Part shown: piece by piece, positions 16,872-25,603 of the stretch
Position numbering within the stretch: position 1 is the first letter of the stretch
Layout of the letters: each line of letters begins with the position of its first letter
NCBI GenBank assembly: GCA_964391675.1
Contig: CAYMMX010000003.1
Span: 124,001 to 188,000 of the forward strand
Length of the DNA: 64,000 nt
From: CAYMMX01 sp964391675
Lineage (GTDB): Bacteria > Cyanobacteriota > Vampirovibrionia > Gastranaerophilales > Gastranaerophilaceae
Direction: 5' to 3'
Notes under the pieces: model-generated
Told to the model about the DNA's origin: nothing
Seen by the model: only the letters and a program-made list of their open reading frames with translations
Database searches by the model: none
Program-made: the position numbers and the translations under genes

Positions 16872-18476
16872 ATGATGAATCTAATTGAAAAAGTAAGATT
16901 ATTTTTAAAAGAGAATCAAATAGACTATCTACTTGTAAATTCAACTAATGAATTTTTGGTTGAATATTGTGATTTGTGTGAAAACTCCAGATATCATATA
17001 ACAAAATTTTCAGGCTCAACAGGAGATGCCATTGTTACACAAAAAGATATTTTTCTTTTTGTAGATGGGCGTTACCACGAACAGGCTGATTCAGAAACAG
17101 ACAAAGAATTAGTAACAGTTGTAAAATTAAAAATTGGTGAAAACTTTAATAAAAATTTTTCAGCAAAACTTAAAAAAAACAAAACCATTGGTATTGTTAC
17201 AAAAAAAGTATCACAAAAGTTTTTTGAAACTGTTAAAAAGGAATTAAAAACTAAAAATATACAAATAAAGCTTTTAGATTTTGATCCGGTAATTCAAGCT
17301 CTGGAAGAAAAGACCTCATCAAAAAATAACACTATTGAACAAGTACCGGAAAAAATCTCGGGATTAAGTTCAAATGAAAAATTCCTAAAGATAGCATCTA
17401 ATCTTAATTACAATGAAGCCATACTGATAACAAATCTGGAAGAAGTATCATATTTGTGCAATTTAAGAGACTTTTCAAAAAATTATTCCTCAAAAATAAA
17501 AGGGAAATGTTTAATAGGGAAAAATTTTTATTGGAAATGCCCGGCAGACTCTAACTTAGAATTATACCTAAAAAAACTTAAATCTATTGATAAAATATTT
17601 GTCGATAAATCAATGATAAACGCCTTTGATTATAAATTATTAAAAGAAAAAGCTGCCATACTCAAGACAAATTATGTAAAAGAAATGAAATCAGTAAAAA
17701 CAGCTTCTGAAATAAAACATTATAAAAAATGTTTTGAAAAAACAGATAAGGCACTTAATTCAACACGAGAATTCATTGAACAGACGGAAAATATTTCCGA
17801 ATATGATATAACTAAAAATTTAGAAGATAATTTTTACAACTATGGAGCTAAATCACTAAGTTTTAAAACTATTGTTGCAAAAGATAAAAACTCAGCAATG
17901 GCTCATTATTCTAAAAACGATAAAAATGAAATCATTAAAGATGGCTCTATAGTTTTAATTGACTGCGGAGCCTATTATGAAGGAGGCTACGCTACTGACA
18001 TAACAAGAGTTTTTGTAAAAGGAGAACCATCTGATTTACAAAAACAGGTTTACACAATAGTTCTAAAAACTTTTCTAAAAGTATTCAATAAAAAAATAAA
18101 TCACAATACAACCGGTTTTTTACTAGATAAAACAGCAAGAACATTTTTAAACGATAATGCACCGGAAGGGTTCTGCTTTTCGCATTCATTAGGCCATGGA
18201 ATAGGAATAAACGTTCACGAATCACCACCGAGCCTTTCACCATCTCCTGCAGCAAAAACAAGACTAAAGCCAAATATGTGTTTTACAATTGAACCGGGAT
18301 TATACAATCCTAAATATTTTGGTATAAGACTTGAAAATTCCTGTTTTTTATCTAAAGATGAAAAAAAATTAAAAATAGAGTCATTTTCAAATATGTGCTT
18401 TGAAAAAAAATTAATTGATTATAGCTTACTGACTCCACTAGAAAAAAAATATCTTAAAGATTTTGAGGTAAAATAA
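16872..18476 (+). CDS. Xaa-Pro aminopeptidase (M24 family)
   Basis: 534 residues. The N-terminal creatinase-like domain has FSGSTGDAIVTQKDIFLFVDGRYHEQA (about 43-70). A second non-catalytic domain (about 130-270) gives the three-domain aminopeptidase P architecture of long bacterial/eukaryotic forms. The catalytic pita-bread domain has both metal-binding Asp in VLIDCGAYYEGGYATDITR, the His in SLGHGIGINVHESP, and Glu in TIEPGLY and RLENSC, so the dinuclear Mn site is complete. It removes N-terminal residues preceding proline, in the cytoplasm. There is no ribosome binding site before ATG; a -10 box sits 6 nt upstream. The next gene follows 4 bp later. Confidence 0.92.
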   Translation: MMNLIEKVRLFLKENQIDYLLVNSTNEFLVEYCDLCENSRYHITKFSGSTGDAIVTQKDIFLFVDGRYHEQADSETDKELVTVVKLKIGENFNKNFSAKLKKNKTIGIVTKKVSQKFFETVKKELKTKNIQIKLLDFDPVIQALEEKTSSKNNTIEQVPEKISGLSSNEKFLKIASNLNYNEAILITNLEEVSYLCNLRDFSKNYSSKIKGKCLIGKNFYWKCPADSNLELYLKKLKSIDKIFVDKSMINAFDYKLLKEKAAILKTNYVKEMKSVKTASEIKHYKKCFEKTDKALNSTREFIEQTENISEYDITKNLEDNFYNYGAKSLSFKTIVAKDKNSAMAHYSKNDKNEIIKDGSIVLIDCGAYYEGGYATDITRVFVKGEPSDLQKQVYTIVLKTFLKVFNKKINHNTTGFLLDKTARTFLNDNAPEGFCFSHSLGHGIGINVHESPPSLSPSPAAKTRLKPNMCFTIEPGLYNPKYFGIRLENSCFLSKDEKKLKIESFSNMCFEKKLIDYSLLTPLEKKYLKDFEVK

Positions 18477-18480
18477 GCCT

Positions 18481-19239
18481 ATGGCTATAGAAATAACAAG
18501 TTTAAATAATGATATAGTAAAAAATACAGTAAGACTTCATCAAAAAAAATATAGGGATGAAGAAAAAAAATTTTTACTTGAAGGATTTAAGTCAATTGAA
18601 GAAGCATTTAAGGATAACATTAAAATTGAAAAAATTTTTGTAATTAAAGAAAAAGCTTCAAAATATAACTTTTTAAAAGATAAATTAATACTGGCAAACG
18701 AAGCTGTTTTAAGTAAAATTTCCACGACTGATTCTGCTCCGGAAGCTGTTGCTGTTGCAAAACAAAAAGAGTTTTCTATGGAATATATAAAAAGTTCAAA
18801 AAAAATAATTTTACTTGAAAACATTAAAGATTTAGGAAATTTAGGAACAATTTTAAGGACAGCTGCAGCATTTTCTCAAGATGCGATTATTCTTTATGGA
18901 AACACTGTAGATTTATATAACCCCAAATGCGTAAGAGCTGCTGTAGGAAACTTATGGAAAACTCCTATCATTCAAATTAAAGATTTTAATGTCCTAAAAT
19001 CAATCTTCAATGATTCTGAAAGAATTGCAACATTACCGAAATCTAAAAATACAATAAGCTTAAAATCATTTAAAACAACTATACCCTACTTAATAATGTT
19101 TGGCTCTGAAGCAGAAGGATTAAGTAAAGAATTGATTGATTTTTCTACCAAAAAACTTTCAATAGAAATCAATAACTCTGTAGAATCCTTAAATTTAAGT
19201 ACAGCAGTAGGAATTGTTTTATATAACTTAAGTCAATAG
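18481..19239 (+). CDS. SpoU/TrmH-family RNA 2'-O-methyltransferase
   Basis: 252 residues. It has the SpoU substrate-binding domain at the N-terminus (KKYRDEEKKFLLEGFKSIEEA, about 22-42) and a SPOUT knotted domain with the three family motifs: motif 1 ENIKDLGNLGTILRTAAAF, motif 2 YLIMFGSEAEGLS, and motif 3 IEINNSVESLNLSTAVGIVLY. It 2'-O-methylates a ribose in rRNA or tRNA using S-adenosylmethionine (metK is in the same window). The exact target cannot be read from the sequence; RlmB/TsnR-like enzymes are the closest. It lies 4 bp after the aminopeptidase, probably cotranscribed. Confidence 0.92.
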   Translation: MAIEITSLNNDIVKNTVRLHQKKYRDEEKKFLLEGFKSIEEAFKDNIKIEKIFVIKEKASKYNFLKDKLILANEAVLSKISTTDSAPEAVAVAKQKEFSMEYIKSSKKIILLENIKDLGNLGTILRTAAAFSQDAIILYGNTVDLYNPKCVRAAVGNLWKTPIIQIKDFNVLKSIFNDSERIATLPKSKNTISLKSFKTTIPYLIMFGSEAEGLSKELIDFSTKKLSIEINNSVESLNLSTAVGIVLYNLSQ

Positions 19240-19343
19240 GGTAAGATTAACTTATATCAAGTAATTTATTTAAATGATTTTTATATTAAATATACATGCT
19301 TTAGAGGATGTTTAAGCTTCAATTCATGTTGTAACCTGAATAC

Positions 19344-19364
19344 ATAACTATATAGTTATATAAT
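19344..19364 (+). promoter_or_regulatory. Palindrome overlapping a -10 box upstream of the flagellar operon
   Basis: A perfect 16-bp palindrome, ATAACTATATAGTTAT (19344-19359), overlaps by one base TATAAT (19359-19364), about 30 bp before the fliJ start. The arrangement suits an operator controlling the fliJ-fliK-flgD-flgE operon. No convincing -35 box lies 16-18 bp upstream, which would fit an activator-dependent promoter. Confidence 0.35.
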
Positions 19365-19393
19365 CTATAAGTGAGCGGGTAAGTGAGGTAAAA

Positions 19394-19846
19394 TTGAAGA
19401 AGTTTTCTTTTAGGCTACAGACCGTACTTGAGATACGAGAAAAAAAGCTTGAAGATAAAAGACGTGAAATGGCTGTAGTAATAGCTAAATTAAACGAACA
19501 GATAACTGTACTTGAAGGATTAACCACAAAACAAAACAGTATAAGAAATTATCTGGAACAACTCTACACAAACGGAAACGAACTAAATATTATGGAGGTT
19601 ACAAATTATAAGGACTATTTGGGAAAAGTAATTACTGATACAAAAAATCAAGAACTAATAATTGAAAAAACCAGATATCTGCTTAAATTTAAACAGCTTG
19701 AAGTAACAGAAGCTCTAAAAGAAGTTAAGGTTTTAGAAAAATTAAAAGAAACGCAAGAAAAGAAATTTTACCAACACTACGAATATGTACAAGCAAAAGA
19801 AATAGATGATATAGCATCAACAAGGTACAAAAGAGTTGTTGCATAA
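19394..19846 (+). CDS. fliJ: Flagellar export protein FliJ
   Basis: 150 residues, almost all one long antiparallel coiled coil. It starts KKFSFRLQTVLEIREKKLEDKRREM, the characteristic FliJ N-terminus (F-x-F-R-L-Q-x-V-L-x-x-R), and ends in a charged helix. FliJ is the chaperone-escort and central stalk of the flagellar type III ATPase complex (with FliI/FliH). The start is TTG, 6 nt after GAGG. It lies first in a run with fliK, flgD and flgE, the usual company of fliJ. The length matches the family (about 147). Confidence 0.9.
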   Translation: MKKFSFRLQTVLEIREKKLEDKRREMAVVIAKLNEQITVLEGLTTKQNSIRNYLEQLYTNGNELNIMEVTNYKDYLGKVITDTKNQELIIEKTRYLLKFKQLEVTEALKEVKVLEKLKETQEKKFYQHYEYVQAKEIDDIASTRYKRVVA

Positions 19847-19868
19847 AAATAAAATGGGCAGGAGATAA

Positions 19869-21896
19869 ATGACAGCTAGTCAAACAATAGATACAACAGC
19901 ATATTTAACAAATGATATTGGCACAAAATCTGCCTCTAAATCTTATGCTGATCATTCATCCTGTGAATTTGAAAATATATTTGAAGATATTAATAAATCT
20001 TACTCATCCTCAGATAAATCATCGTCAAAAAATAAATCTAATCAAGATACAAAATCCAACAATAATTATAATGATGGTTCTATAGAAAAAAAATCTGACA
20101 ATAGTAAAGAAACTTATAATAATGATAAAAACAAAGTTGACACAGAATCAAGTGCATCAACTAATGATACACAAAATGAAACTATAGAAAAAGATTCTTG
20201 CTCAAAAAGCAACACTAATGACAACAATTTAAAAGATGACAAAACACAAAACAAATCAGACAAAAATAAAAATAATGAAATAAACCAAAAACAACAATCA
20301 GATGAAGAAGTTTCCAATAAATCTGTTCAAATAAATAATAGCGAAGACTCAAATTCCAAAGATACTAAAATAGAAACTGAAACATCCGAGTTAATAAACT
20401 TAAATCAGGAAAATAGCTTATTGGATGAAATCATAACTCAAGCTGCTTCCGAAAATAATACCGTTCAAGCTGATAATAAAAATTCAACAGAAACTGAATC
20501 AAATCAAGCTATCAATCCTAAAACAAATGAAAAAACACAAAATTCTGAATTCGAACAAGTTTCAGAAAATATCAAGGTTTCAAATAATACTCAAATTGAT
20601 TTAATAACTCCAGAAGAAAAATCAAATTCTGAGGTTATAATAGAAAATTCTGAATACGAACAAGTTTCGGAAAATACTCCAAATAATAACACTAATGATA
20701 ATAGTGAAACTAAAACATTAAACAATAATCCAATGTCGATAAAGGTTGGAATAGAGAATGTTATTGCATTTTTAAATCAATTATCTTCAATAAATAAAAA
20801 TTCTATAAAAAGCATTGATAATAACCCTAATATAGAGCAAAATGAAACATTAATAAAAATATTGAACCAAACTAAAACAAATCAACAAACTCAAACAAAT
20901 GAACAAATTACAAATCAATACGCACAAAAATTAAGCACAAATCAATCAACTAATCCTGACCAAACTATTAATATTCAACAAAATCAAAATGCTGATGTAG
21001 AAATTCCTATGATAAAAGTTGCGACTGAATCAATTGCTTCAACATCAAATAAAGAAATTACTAATACAAATGATGCCCAGAATGTTAAAAATATTTTAAA
21101 TAAAACCTCATTAAATCAGGAAGCTTTAGACAAATTAAATGCAAAAATTATAAGTGTTGAAAAATCAAGTTCAAATGATGCAGGAGCAAATAGTAATTTA
21201 CAAAATAAACAAAGCGCACAAGAACAAATTGTAAAAATACAATTAGAAAACATTTCCGATGCACAACCCGATATACAAGCACCGGCTGCAAGTAAAAATA
21301 TTGACTTAACACTGGCGAAAGACGTTAATACTCAAATAAATTATGTATCAAATTCAACACAAACTCAAACGACAACTCAAGCACCAAGAGAAATAAATCA
21401 AAATGAAATAATTTCGCAAATAAATAAACATATAGAAATGAAAAACCTGCAAAATGAAGGTGCAACTAAAATAAATATTATTCTAAAACCAGAAAATCTG
21501 GGCAGAATAAATCTTGAACTTGTTAATTCAAAAGAAGGCTTAACAGCACAATTAACAACTAATAACGCTCAGGTAAAAGAAATTTTAGATAAAAATATTG
21601 ATTCATTAAAAGATTCTCTTGGGACTCAAGGAATCAATGTAAATAACGTTAATGTAAAATTAAACGAAACTCAAAAACAATCCAACGATGATATGTTATC
21701 TTTCTTAAATCAAAACGGACAAGAGCAACAACAATCATCAAATAACTCAAAACAAAGTAGCGAAAATAAAATTTCACTAAATAAAGAAGCAGGAGATCAT
21801 ATAGATAATTCTGACGAAGAAATAGAATTAGAAACAGAAAATTCAGAAATAAATCTATCTGCTAATAATCTATCATCAATAGATTACAAGATATAA
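19869..21896 (+). CDS. fliK: Flagellar hook-length control protein FliK
   Basis: 675 residues. The first about 530 are low-complexity Asn/Gln/Ser/Thr/Lys-rich sequence with short repeats (for example two copies of NSEFEQVSEN / NSEYEQVSEN near 230 and 260), expected for the flexible molecular-ruler part. The C-terminal Flg_hook domain (about 530-615) has the signature TKINIILKPENLGRINLELV and GLTAQLTTNNAQVKEIL, then L-L-G-T-Q-G-I-N-V-x-x-V. It measures the hook and switches export specificity. It sits between fliJ (22 bp) and flgD (17 bp). Longer than the E. coli protein (375), in line with the variable linker. Confidence 0.92.
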   Translation: MTASQTIDTTAYLTNDIGTKSASKSYADHSSCEFENIFEDINKSYSSSDKSSSKNKSNQDTKSNNNYNDGSIEKKSDNSKETYNNDKNKVDTESSASTNDTQNETIEKDSCSKSNTNDNNLKDDKTQNKSDKNKNNEINQKQQSDEEVSNKSVQINNSEDSNSKDTKIETETSELINLNQENSLLDEIITQAASENNTVQADNKNSTETESNQAINPKTNEKTQNSEFEQVSENIKVSNNTQIDLITPEEKSNSEVIIENSEYEQVSENTPNNNTNDNSETKTLNNNPMSIKVGIENVIAFLNQLSSINKNSIKSIDNNPNIEQNETLIKILNQTKTNQQTQTNEQITNQYAQKLSTNQSTNPDQTINIQQNQNADVEIPMIKVATESIASTSNKEITNTNDAQNVKNILNKTSLNQEALDKLNAKIISVEKSSSNDAGANSNLQNKQSAQEQIVKIQLENISDAQPDIQAPAASKNIDLTLAKDVNTQINYVSNSTQTQTTTQAPREINQNEIISQINKHIEMKNLQNEGATKINIILKPENLGRINLELVNSKEGLTAQLTTNNAQVKEILDKNIDSLKDSLGTQGINVNNVNVKLNETQKQSNDDMLSFLNQNGQEQQQSSNNSKQSSENKISLNKEAGDHIDNSDEEIELETENSEINLSANNLSSIDYKI

Positions 21897-21913
21897 AATA
21901 AGGGAGGGAACAA

Positions 21914-22366
21914 ATGGCATCAGTTTCAAGCATAATTAATAATGATGCAATGTATACAGAACAATTAAGGTCTAGTACAGATACGGTTACAGGAGCAGAC
22001 TCAAGCAACTTAAATCAATCTGATTTTTTGGCTTTATTAACATTACAATTGCAATATCAAGATCCTATGGAACCTACAGGCAATTCTGAATTTATTTCAC
22101 AAATGTGTCAGTTCTCACAATTAGAGGCAACAACCGACATTAGTGAAACTCTTTCTGATTACACAACAGAAACAAAAGCAAGTTCACTTGTAGGGAAAGG
22201 TGTTATATTAGCTGATCCTAATAATCCTGAAAATACCCTGTACGGAACAGTTGAAGCAGCACAATTAAATGGTACAAATTCAGCAATTAACATTAATGGT
22301 ACGGATTACTCACTAGAATACCTATTATACACTTACGATCCATCAATAATGGAATCGACTGAATAA
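21914..22366 (+). CDS. flgD: Flagellar hook-capping protein FlgD
   Basis: 150 residues. The conserved N-terminal FlgD block is clear: LNQSDFLALLTLQLQYQDPMEP (about 33-54), SEFISQMCQFSQLEATTDI and the following helix. The rest (about 95-150) is a short beta-rich domain with LVGKGV. The length matches short FlgD proteins that lack the large C-terminal Ig-like domain of E. coli FlgD (231). The protein caps the growing hook and guides assembly of FlgE, the product of the next gene (50 bp downstream). Ribosome binding site GGGAGGG. No signal peptide, as expected for type III export. Confidence 0.92.
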   Translation: MASVSSIINNDAMYTEQLRSSTDTVTGADSSNLNQSDFLALLTLQLQYQDPMEPTGNSEFISQMCQFSQLEATTDISETLSDYTTETKASSLVGKGVILADPNNPENTLYGTVEAAQLNGTNSAININGTDYSLEYLLYTYDPSIMESTE

Positions 22367-22416
22367 AAAATAAAATTATTAAACAGATTATTAATATATG
22401 ACAAAAGGAGGAGAAA

Positions 22417-23874
22417 ATGTCACAAGCACTTTATACATCAATGGGAGGTATTAACGCAGCAACAACATCCCTGCAAGTTATTTCAAATAACATTGCAAAT
22501 ATTAATACAACTGCATTTAAAAAATCTTCTGTTGGTTTTTCAGATGTATTTTACAGAACAATGTCATCAGGTAGTGTAGCAACAAACAGTTCCGGTGGTA
22601 CAAACCCTGTACAAATCGGTGTAGGTACAAAAGTAAGTTCAATTTCAAAAGACTTTACAACAGGAAGTTGGGTGTCTACAGGTAAAGCAACAGATCTTAT
22701 GATAGAAGGTTCAGGATTTTTCTCTGTAACTGATGGCACTTCAACATTCTACACACGGGCAGGAAATTTCTCTTTTGACGAAGACGGTAACCTTGTAACA
22801 GCTGAAGGTTATAGAATCCTTGGTACAGATAGCATCATGTCAACAACATTATCAAGTTCCACTGTAAAAGTTCCTCTTTCAATTTGTGCGGATGTTTCAG
22901 GTAATACAAATATAAATGCGGTTCAAGTTACAGATTTAAACAGTATAGCAAGTAACCTTACTCAGGGTGATTTTGTAACAACAATCTCTTATGTTAACGG
23001 TGCAGGAGCAACCGTTGATGTACCATGTACAATAACACTTGCCTCAAGTGATTTATCAGGTAACGTCTCCAATCTTACAACTAATCTTCAAACAAAAATG
23101 AATGCTTCGTTTGTTGTTGATGGTACAACATACACTGTTAGTAATTTAGCTGTTTCAACAGCAGGAGGTAAAATAACCTTTGATATAGATGGAGCAACAC
23201 ATGCAGCAGTTACAACGGGAGGTGATACTTTTAATATCACAGCACTTTCTTTTTCAACTCCGACAACTGCCTCAACAGCAGCAGGTATATCAAACTTTGT
23301 AACTCAAACATCCTTAAAAGGAGCAACTCCAACAGATGGGGTTTATTCAACAAAAATTTTGGATAAAACCGTTGTTGTATCACAATTATCAAGTGCAAGT
23401 GAAGCTATTTCAGAAACAGCCGAAACTATTAATGGTGACGGATCAATTCAGGTAACATATAATGATGGTAGTATATTATCAGTTCAATTAGGAGCAGATG
23501 GTGCAACTTATGAATTTATTTATACTACATCTGACAACGTAAAAATTACAGGCTCAAAATGTACTGTTGATGATAATGTAGCCGTAGCGTCAAATTTTGT
23601 AATTCAAATGGCTACAATTACAAATACAAACGGTTTACTTTCAATCGGAAGCAATCTGTATGAAGCCGGTCCAAACTCAGGTACAATCGTATATACAGTT
23701 GCAGGTGAAATGGGAGCAGGAAATCTTGAATCAGGGGGTCTAGAAGCTTCTAACGTCGACCTATCTGAAGAATTATCAAATATGATTCTTGCCCAACGTG
23801 CAGTAGAAGCAAACTCAAGGGTATTTACAACAACAAGTGATGTTATGAGTACTATTGTAAATATGGGTAGATAG
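22417..23874 (+). CDS. flgE: Flagellar hook protein FlgE
   Basis: 485 residues. The N-terminal D0 segment is MSQALYTSMGGINAATTSLQ with VISNNIANINTTAFKK, the flagellar rod/hook signature. The C-terminal D0 helix is VDLSEELSNMILAQRAVEANSRVF and ends TSDVMSTIVNMGR. Between them lie Thr/Ser/Gly-rich beta domains, with the typical LMIEGSGFFSV and YTRAGNFSFDEDGNLV. It polymerises to form the hook and is exported by the flagellar type III system. A strong ribosome binding site (AAGGAGGAG) suits a structural protein. It is the last gene of the operon and is followed by a long perfect hairpin. No truncation is seen. Confidence 0.94.
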   Translation: MSQALYTSMGGINAATTSLQVISNNIANINTTAFKKSSVGFSDVFYRTMSSGSVATNSSGGTNPVQIGVGTKVSSISKDFTTGSWVSTGKATDLMIEGSGFFSVTDGTSTFYTRAGNFSFDEDGNLVTAEGYRILGTDSIMSTTLSSSTVKVPLSICADVSGNTNINAVQVTDLNSIASNLTQGDFVTTISYVNGAGATVDVPCTITLASSDLSGNVSNLTTNLQTKMNASFVVDGTTYTVSNLAVSTAGGKITFDIDGATHAAVTTGGDTFNITALSFSTPTTASTAAGISNFVTQTSLKGATPTDGVYSTKILDKTVVVSQLSSASEAISETAETINGDGSIQVTYNDGSILSVQLGADGATYEFIYTTSDNVKITGSKCTVDDNVAVASNFVIQMATITNTNGLLSIGSNLYEAGPNSGTIVYTVAGEMGAGNLESGGLEASNVDLSEELSNMILAQRAVEANSRVFTTTSDVMSTIVNMGR

Positions 23875-23884
23875 TAACCAATTT

Positions 23885-23921
23885 CATGGAACTAAAATAA
23901 TTGAATTATTTTAGTTCCATG
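23885..23921 (+). terminator. Perfect 18-bp hairpin after flgE (terminator-like, no T-run)
   Basis: The inverted repeat starts CATGGAACTAAAATAATT and returns perfectly after a single G, giving 18+1+18 nt. It begins 10 bp after the flgE stop. There is no following T-tract, so it could act as an mRNA 3' stabiliser, a bidirectional terminator or a protein site. Confidence 0.5.
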
Positions 23922-23928
23922 CCAAATA

Positions 23929-24230
23929 CATGCCTAGGCATGCTCAAATACAATAAGGATTTATAGAAATATTAAGTTTTATTAAGTAATATTAAATTCC
24001 TCAAAGTGCATGTTCATCATGGTTTTGAGCTAAAAAGAAAGCGAGGTGAAAAAGTAAATAATCAAATATTTGTCCAATCATGAGAGATAGAATATAATTA
24101 ACATATATTCTGCTTCTTGGGTAGGATATTGTAAGGATGGGGCAAGTGATTTAACTGAAGTAATTCCCATTAATCAGTTGGGTAGAGTATTTAAAGCAAA
24201 ATGTTTTAAAAATCTTTTCAGGAAGGCATC
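23929..24230. other. Long intergenic region with a 14-bp palindrome and folded segments
   Basis: About 300 bp without a credible gene. It opens with the perfect palindrome CATGCCTAGGCATG (23929-23942). Further on, CTCAAA...TTTGAG (about 24000-24029) and AACTGA...TCAGTT (24157-24180) can pair, and G-rich words (GATGGGG, TTGGGTAG) recur at 24110-24190. It could be a 5' leader of the yggS-sepF genes or hold a small RNA. I cannot match it to a known RNA family. Confidence 0.3.
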
Positions 24231-24893
24231 ATGAGCACAATTGAAGAAAATCTCTTACAATTAAAACAAGAAATCGCACCTTATACACCAAATATTATTG
24301 CAGTCACAAAATACTTCGATGAAAGTAAAATAATTGAAGCCTATAACGCAGGTTTACGAGATTTTGGAGAATCCAGAGTTTTGGAAGCAATTGAAAAAAT
24401 TAAAAAACTTCCTAAAAAAATAAAGGAAAATTCAAAATTTCATCTAATCGGGCACTTACAAACCAACAAGATAAGCAAGGCAATAGGAATTTTCAATTTG
24501 ATACAATCTGTTGATTCTTATAAATTAGCTTCTCTCATTTCCGAAGAAGCTCTAAAAAAAGGAATAAAACAGGAAATATTGCTTCAAGTAAATAATGCCA
24601 ATGAAGAACAAAAGTTTGGCTTTTCAAAAGAAGAACTTATATGTACATTTGAACAAATAAAAAATCTTGGGGGTATAAAAGTTTTAGGCTTGATGAACAT
24701 GGCACCTTTTGGTTTAAGTTCAGAAGAATTAAAAGAACTATTTGAAGATATTTTTAATTTAAGAAATGAATTAGAAAAAAAATATGACTGCACATTGAAA
24801 GAAATTTCAATGGGAATGAGTGGTGATTATAAAGAGGCAGTTGTAGCAGGAGCTACGATGATACGAATTGGAAGAAAATTATTTAGTAAGTAA
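24231..24893 (+). CDS. YggS/PLPBP-family pyridoxal-phosphate homeostasis protein
   Basis: 220 residues, an alanine racemase-like TIM barrel without the second domain. Motifs: IAVTKYFDESKIIEAYNAG with the PLP-binding Lys in AVTK (about residue 27), DFGESRVLEA, FHLIGHLQTNKI, KFGFSKEE, LGLMNMAPFG, and the phosphate-binding SMGMSGDYKEAVVAGATMIRIG. It binds PLP and keeps B6 vitamers balanced; no catalytic activity is known for the family. It lies directly before sepF (21 bp), a linkage (ylmE-sepF) conserved in Firmicutes and cyanobacteria. Ribosome binding site AGGAAGG. Confidence 0.93.
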   Translation: MSTIEENLLQLKQEIAPYTPNIIAVTKYFDESKIIEAYNAGLRDFGESRVLEAIEKIKKLPKKIKENSKFHLIGHLQTNKISKAIGIFNLIQSVDSYKLASLISEEALKKGIKQEILLQVNNANEEQKFGFSKEELICTFEQIKNLGGIKVLGLMNMAPFGLSSEELKELFEDIFNLRNELEKKYDCTLKEISMGMSGDYKEAVVAGATMIRIGRKLFSK

Positions 24894-24914
24894 AATAAAT
24901 TTGGAGGAAAAATA

Positions 24915-25415
24915 GTGGCAGTTTCAGAAAAAATTAAGTCAATCGTTGGTTTTTTAACACAAGGATTTGAACAAAGAGACAATGTTTTTGAAGATATGGT
25001 TGACGAATTAGATACGGATTACCCGGTTCAGGATAATCTTGCGCTTTCACCGGCATATTCTGGTTCATACAGAAATGATCGGAATGACAGAAGTGATTTA
25101 AAAGTAATTACTCATCCTAATTATAAAGGTTATGAGGTTATGGTTATTGAACCACGTTCTTTTGGTGAAGCCGGTCAAATTGTTCAAAACCTAAAAGAAA
25201 GAAAAACTATTGTTTTAAACTTACACTTACTAGATAAAGAACAATCACAAAGAACAATAGATTTTGTTTGCGGAGCAGCTCATGCTTTGGGTGGAAAACC
25301 ACAAAAAGTTGGAGACATGGTATTTGTTTTCACTCCAAGCAATGTAACATTATCTGTTGACTCTACAGCAAATACAAATAAATTCAGAGATTCATTGTGG
25401 AATCAACCACAGTAA
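24915..25415 (+). CDS. sepF: Cell division protein SepF
   Basis: 166 residues. The N-terminus (AVSEKIKSIVGFLTQGFEQRD) is an amphipathic membrane-targeting helix, followed by a flexible acidic/Arg-rich linker. The SepF domain is at about 80-150: YEVMVIEPRSFGEAGQIVQNLKERKTIVLNL, DFVCGAAHALGG, GDMVFVFTPSNV. It tethers FtsZ to the membrane. SepF is typical of Gram-positives and cyanobacteria and unusual in proteobacteria, which helps place this LPS-bearing organism near Cyanobacteria. The start is GTG, 7 nt after GGAGG. It follows yggS and is closed by the terminator at 25473. Confidence 0.94.
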   Translation: MAVSEKIKSIVGFLTQGFEQRDNVFEDMVDELDTDYPVQDNLALSPAYSGSYRNDRNDRSDLKVITHPNYKGYEVMVIEPRSFGEAGQIVQNLKERKTIVLNLHLLDKEQSQRTIDFVCGAAHALGGKPQKVGDMVFVFTPSNVTLSVDSTANTNKFRDSLWNQPQ

Positions 25416-25472
25416 TAGTATGAGAGAGAATATGGCAATATATTTTGCCTAGAGATTTATGATAGTTGTACT

Positions 25473-25498
25473 AGGGGGACAAATGTCCTCCTTTTTTT
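25473..25498 (+). terminator. Rho-independent terminator after sepF
   Basis: GGGGGACA / TGTCCTCC 8-bp stem (one G-T pair), tight AA loop, followed by T7. Confidence 0.85.
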
Positions 25499-25536
25499 AT
25501 TTGCTTTTTATACTGTTTTGATTTATTCTATTAACA

Positions 25537-25603
25537 TACAATGTAGGTCGGGTTGGAATTAGAAAACTTACCGACACGTAGAAAAAAAATTAAGGAGAAA
25601 AAA
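25537..25603 (+). promoter_or_regulatory. metK promoter -10 and short leader with hairpin
   Basis: TACAAT (25537-25542) is a good -10. The leader then contains GTCGG (25547-25551) pairing with CCGAC (25571-25575) around a 19-nt loop, before the ribosome binding site AAGGAG. The leader is too short for SAM-I. I could not match it to other SAM riboswitch classes, so regulation by S-adenosylmethionine is only a possibility. Confidence 0.3.

Noticed and set aside
20114..21890. Repeats in fliK as a mobile or CRISPR-like array
   Set aside because: The short NSE-EQVSEN repeats are in-frame low-complexity coding sequence of the FliK ruler domain, not evenly spaced repeats with unique spacers. No CRISPR array was found in the window.
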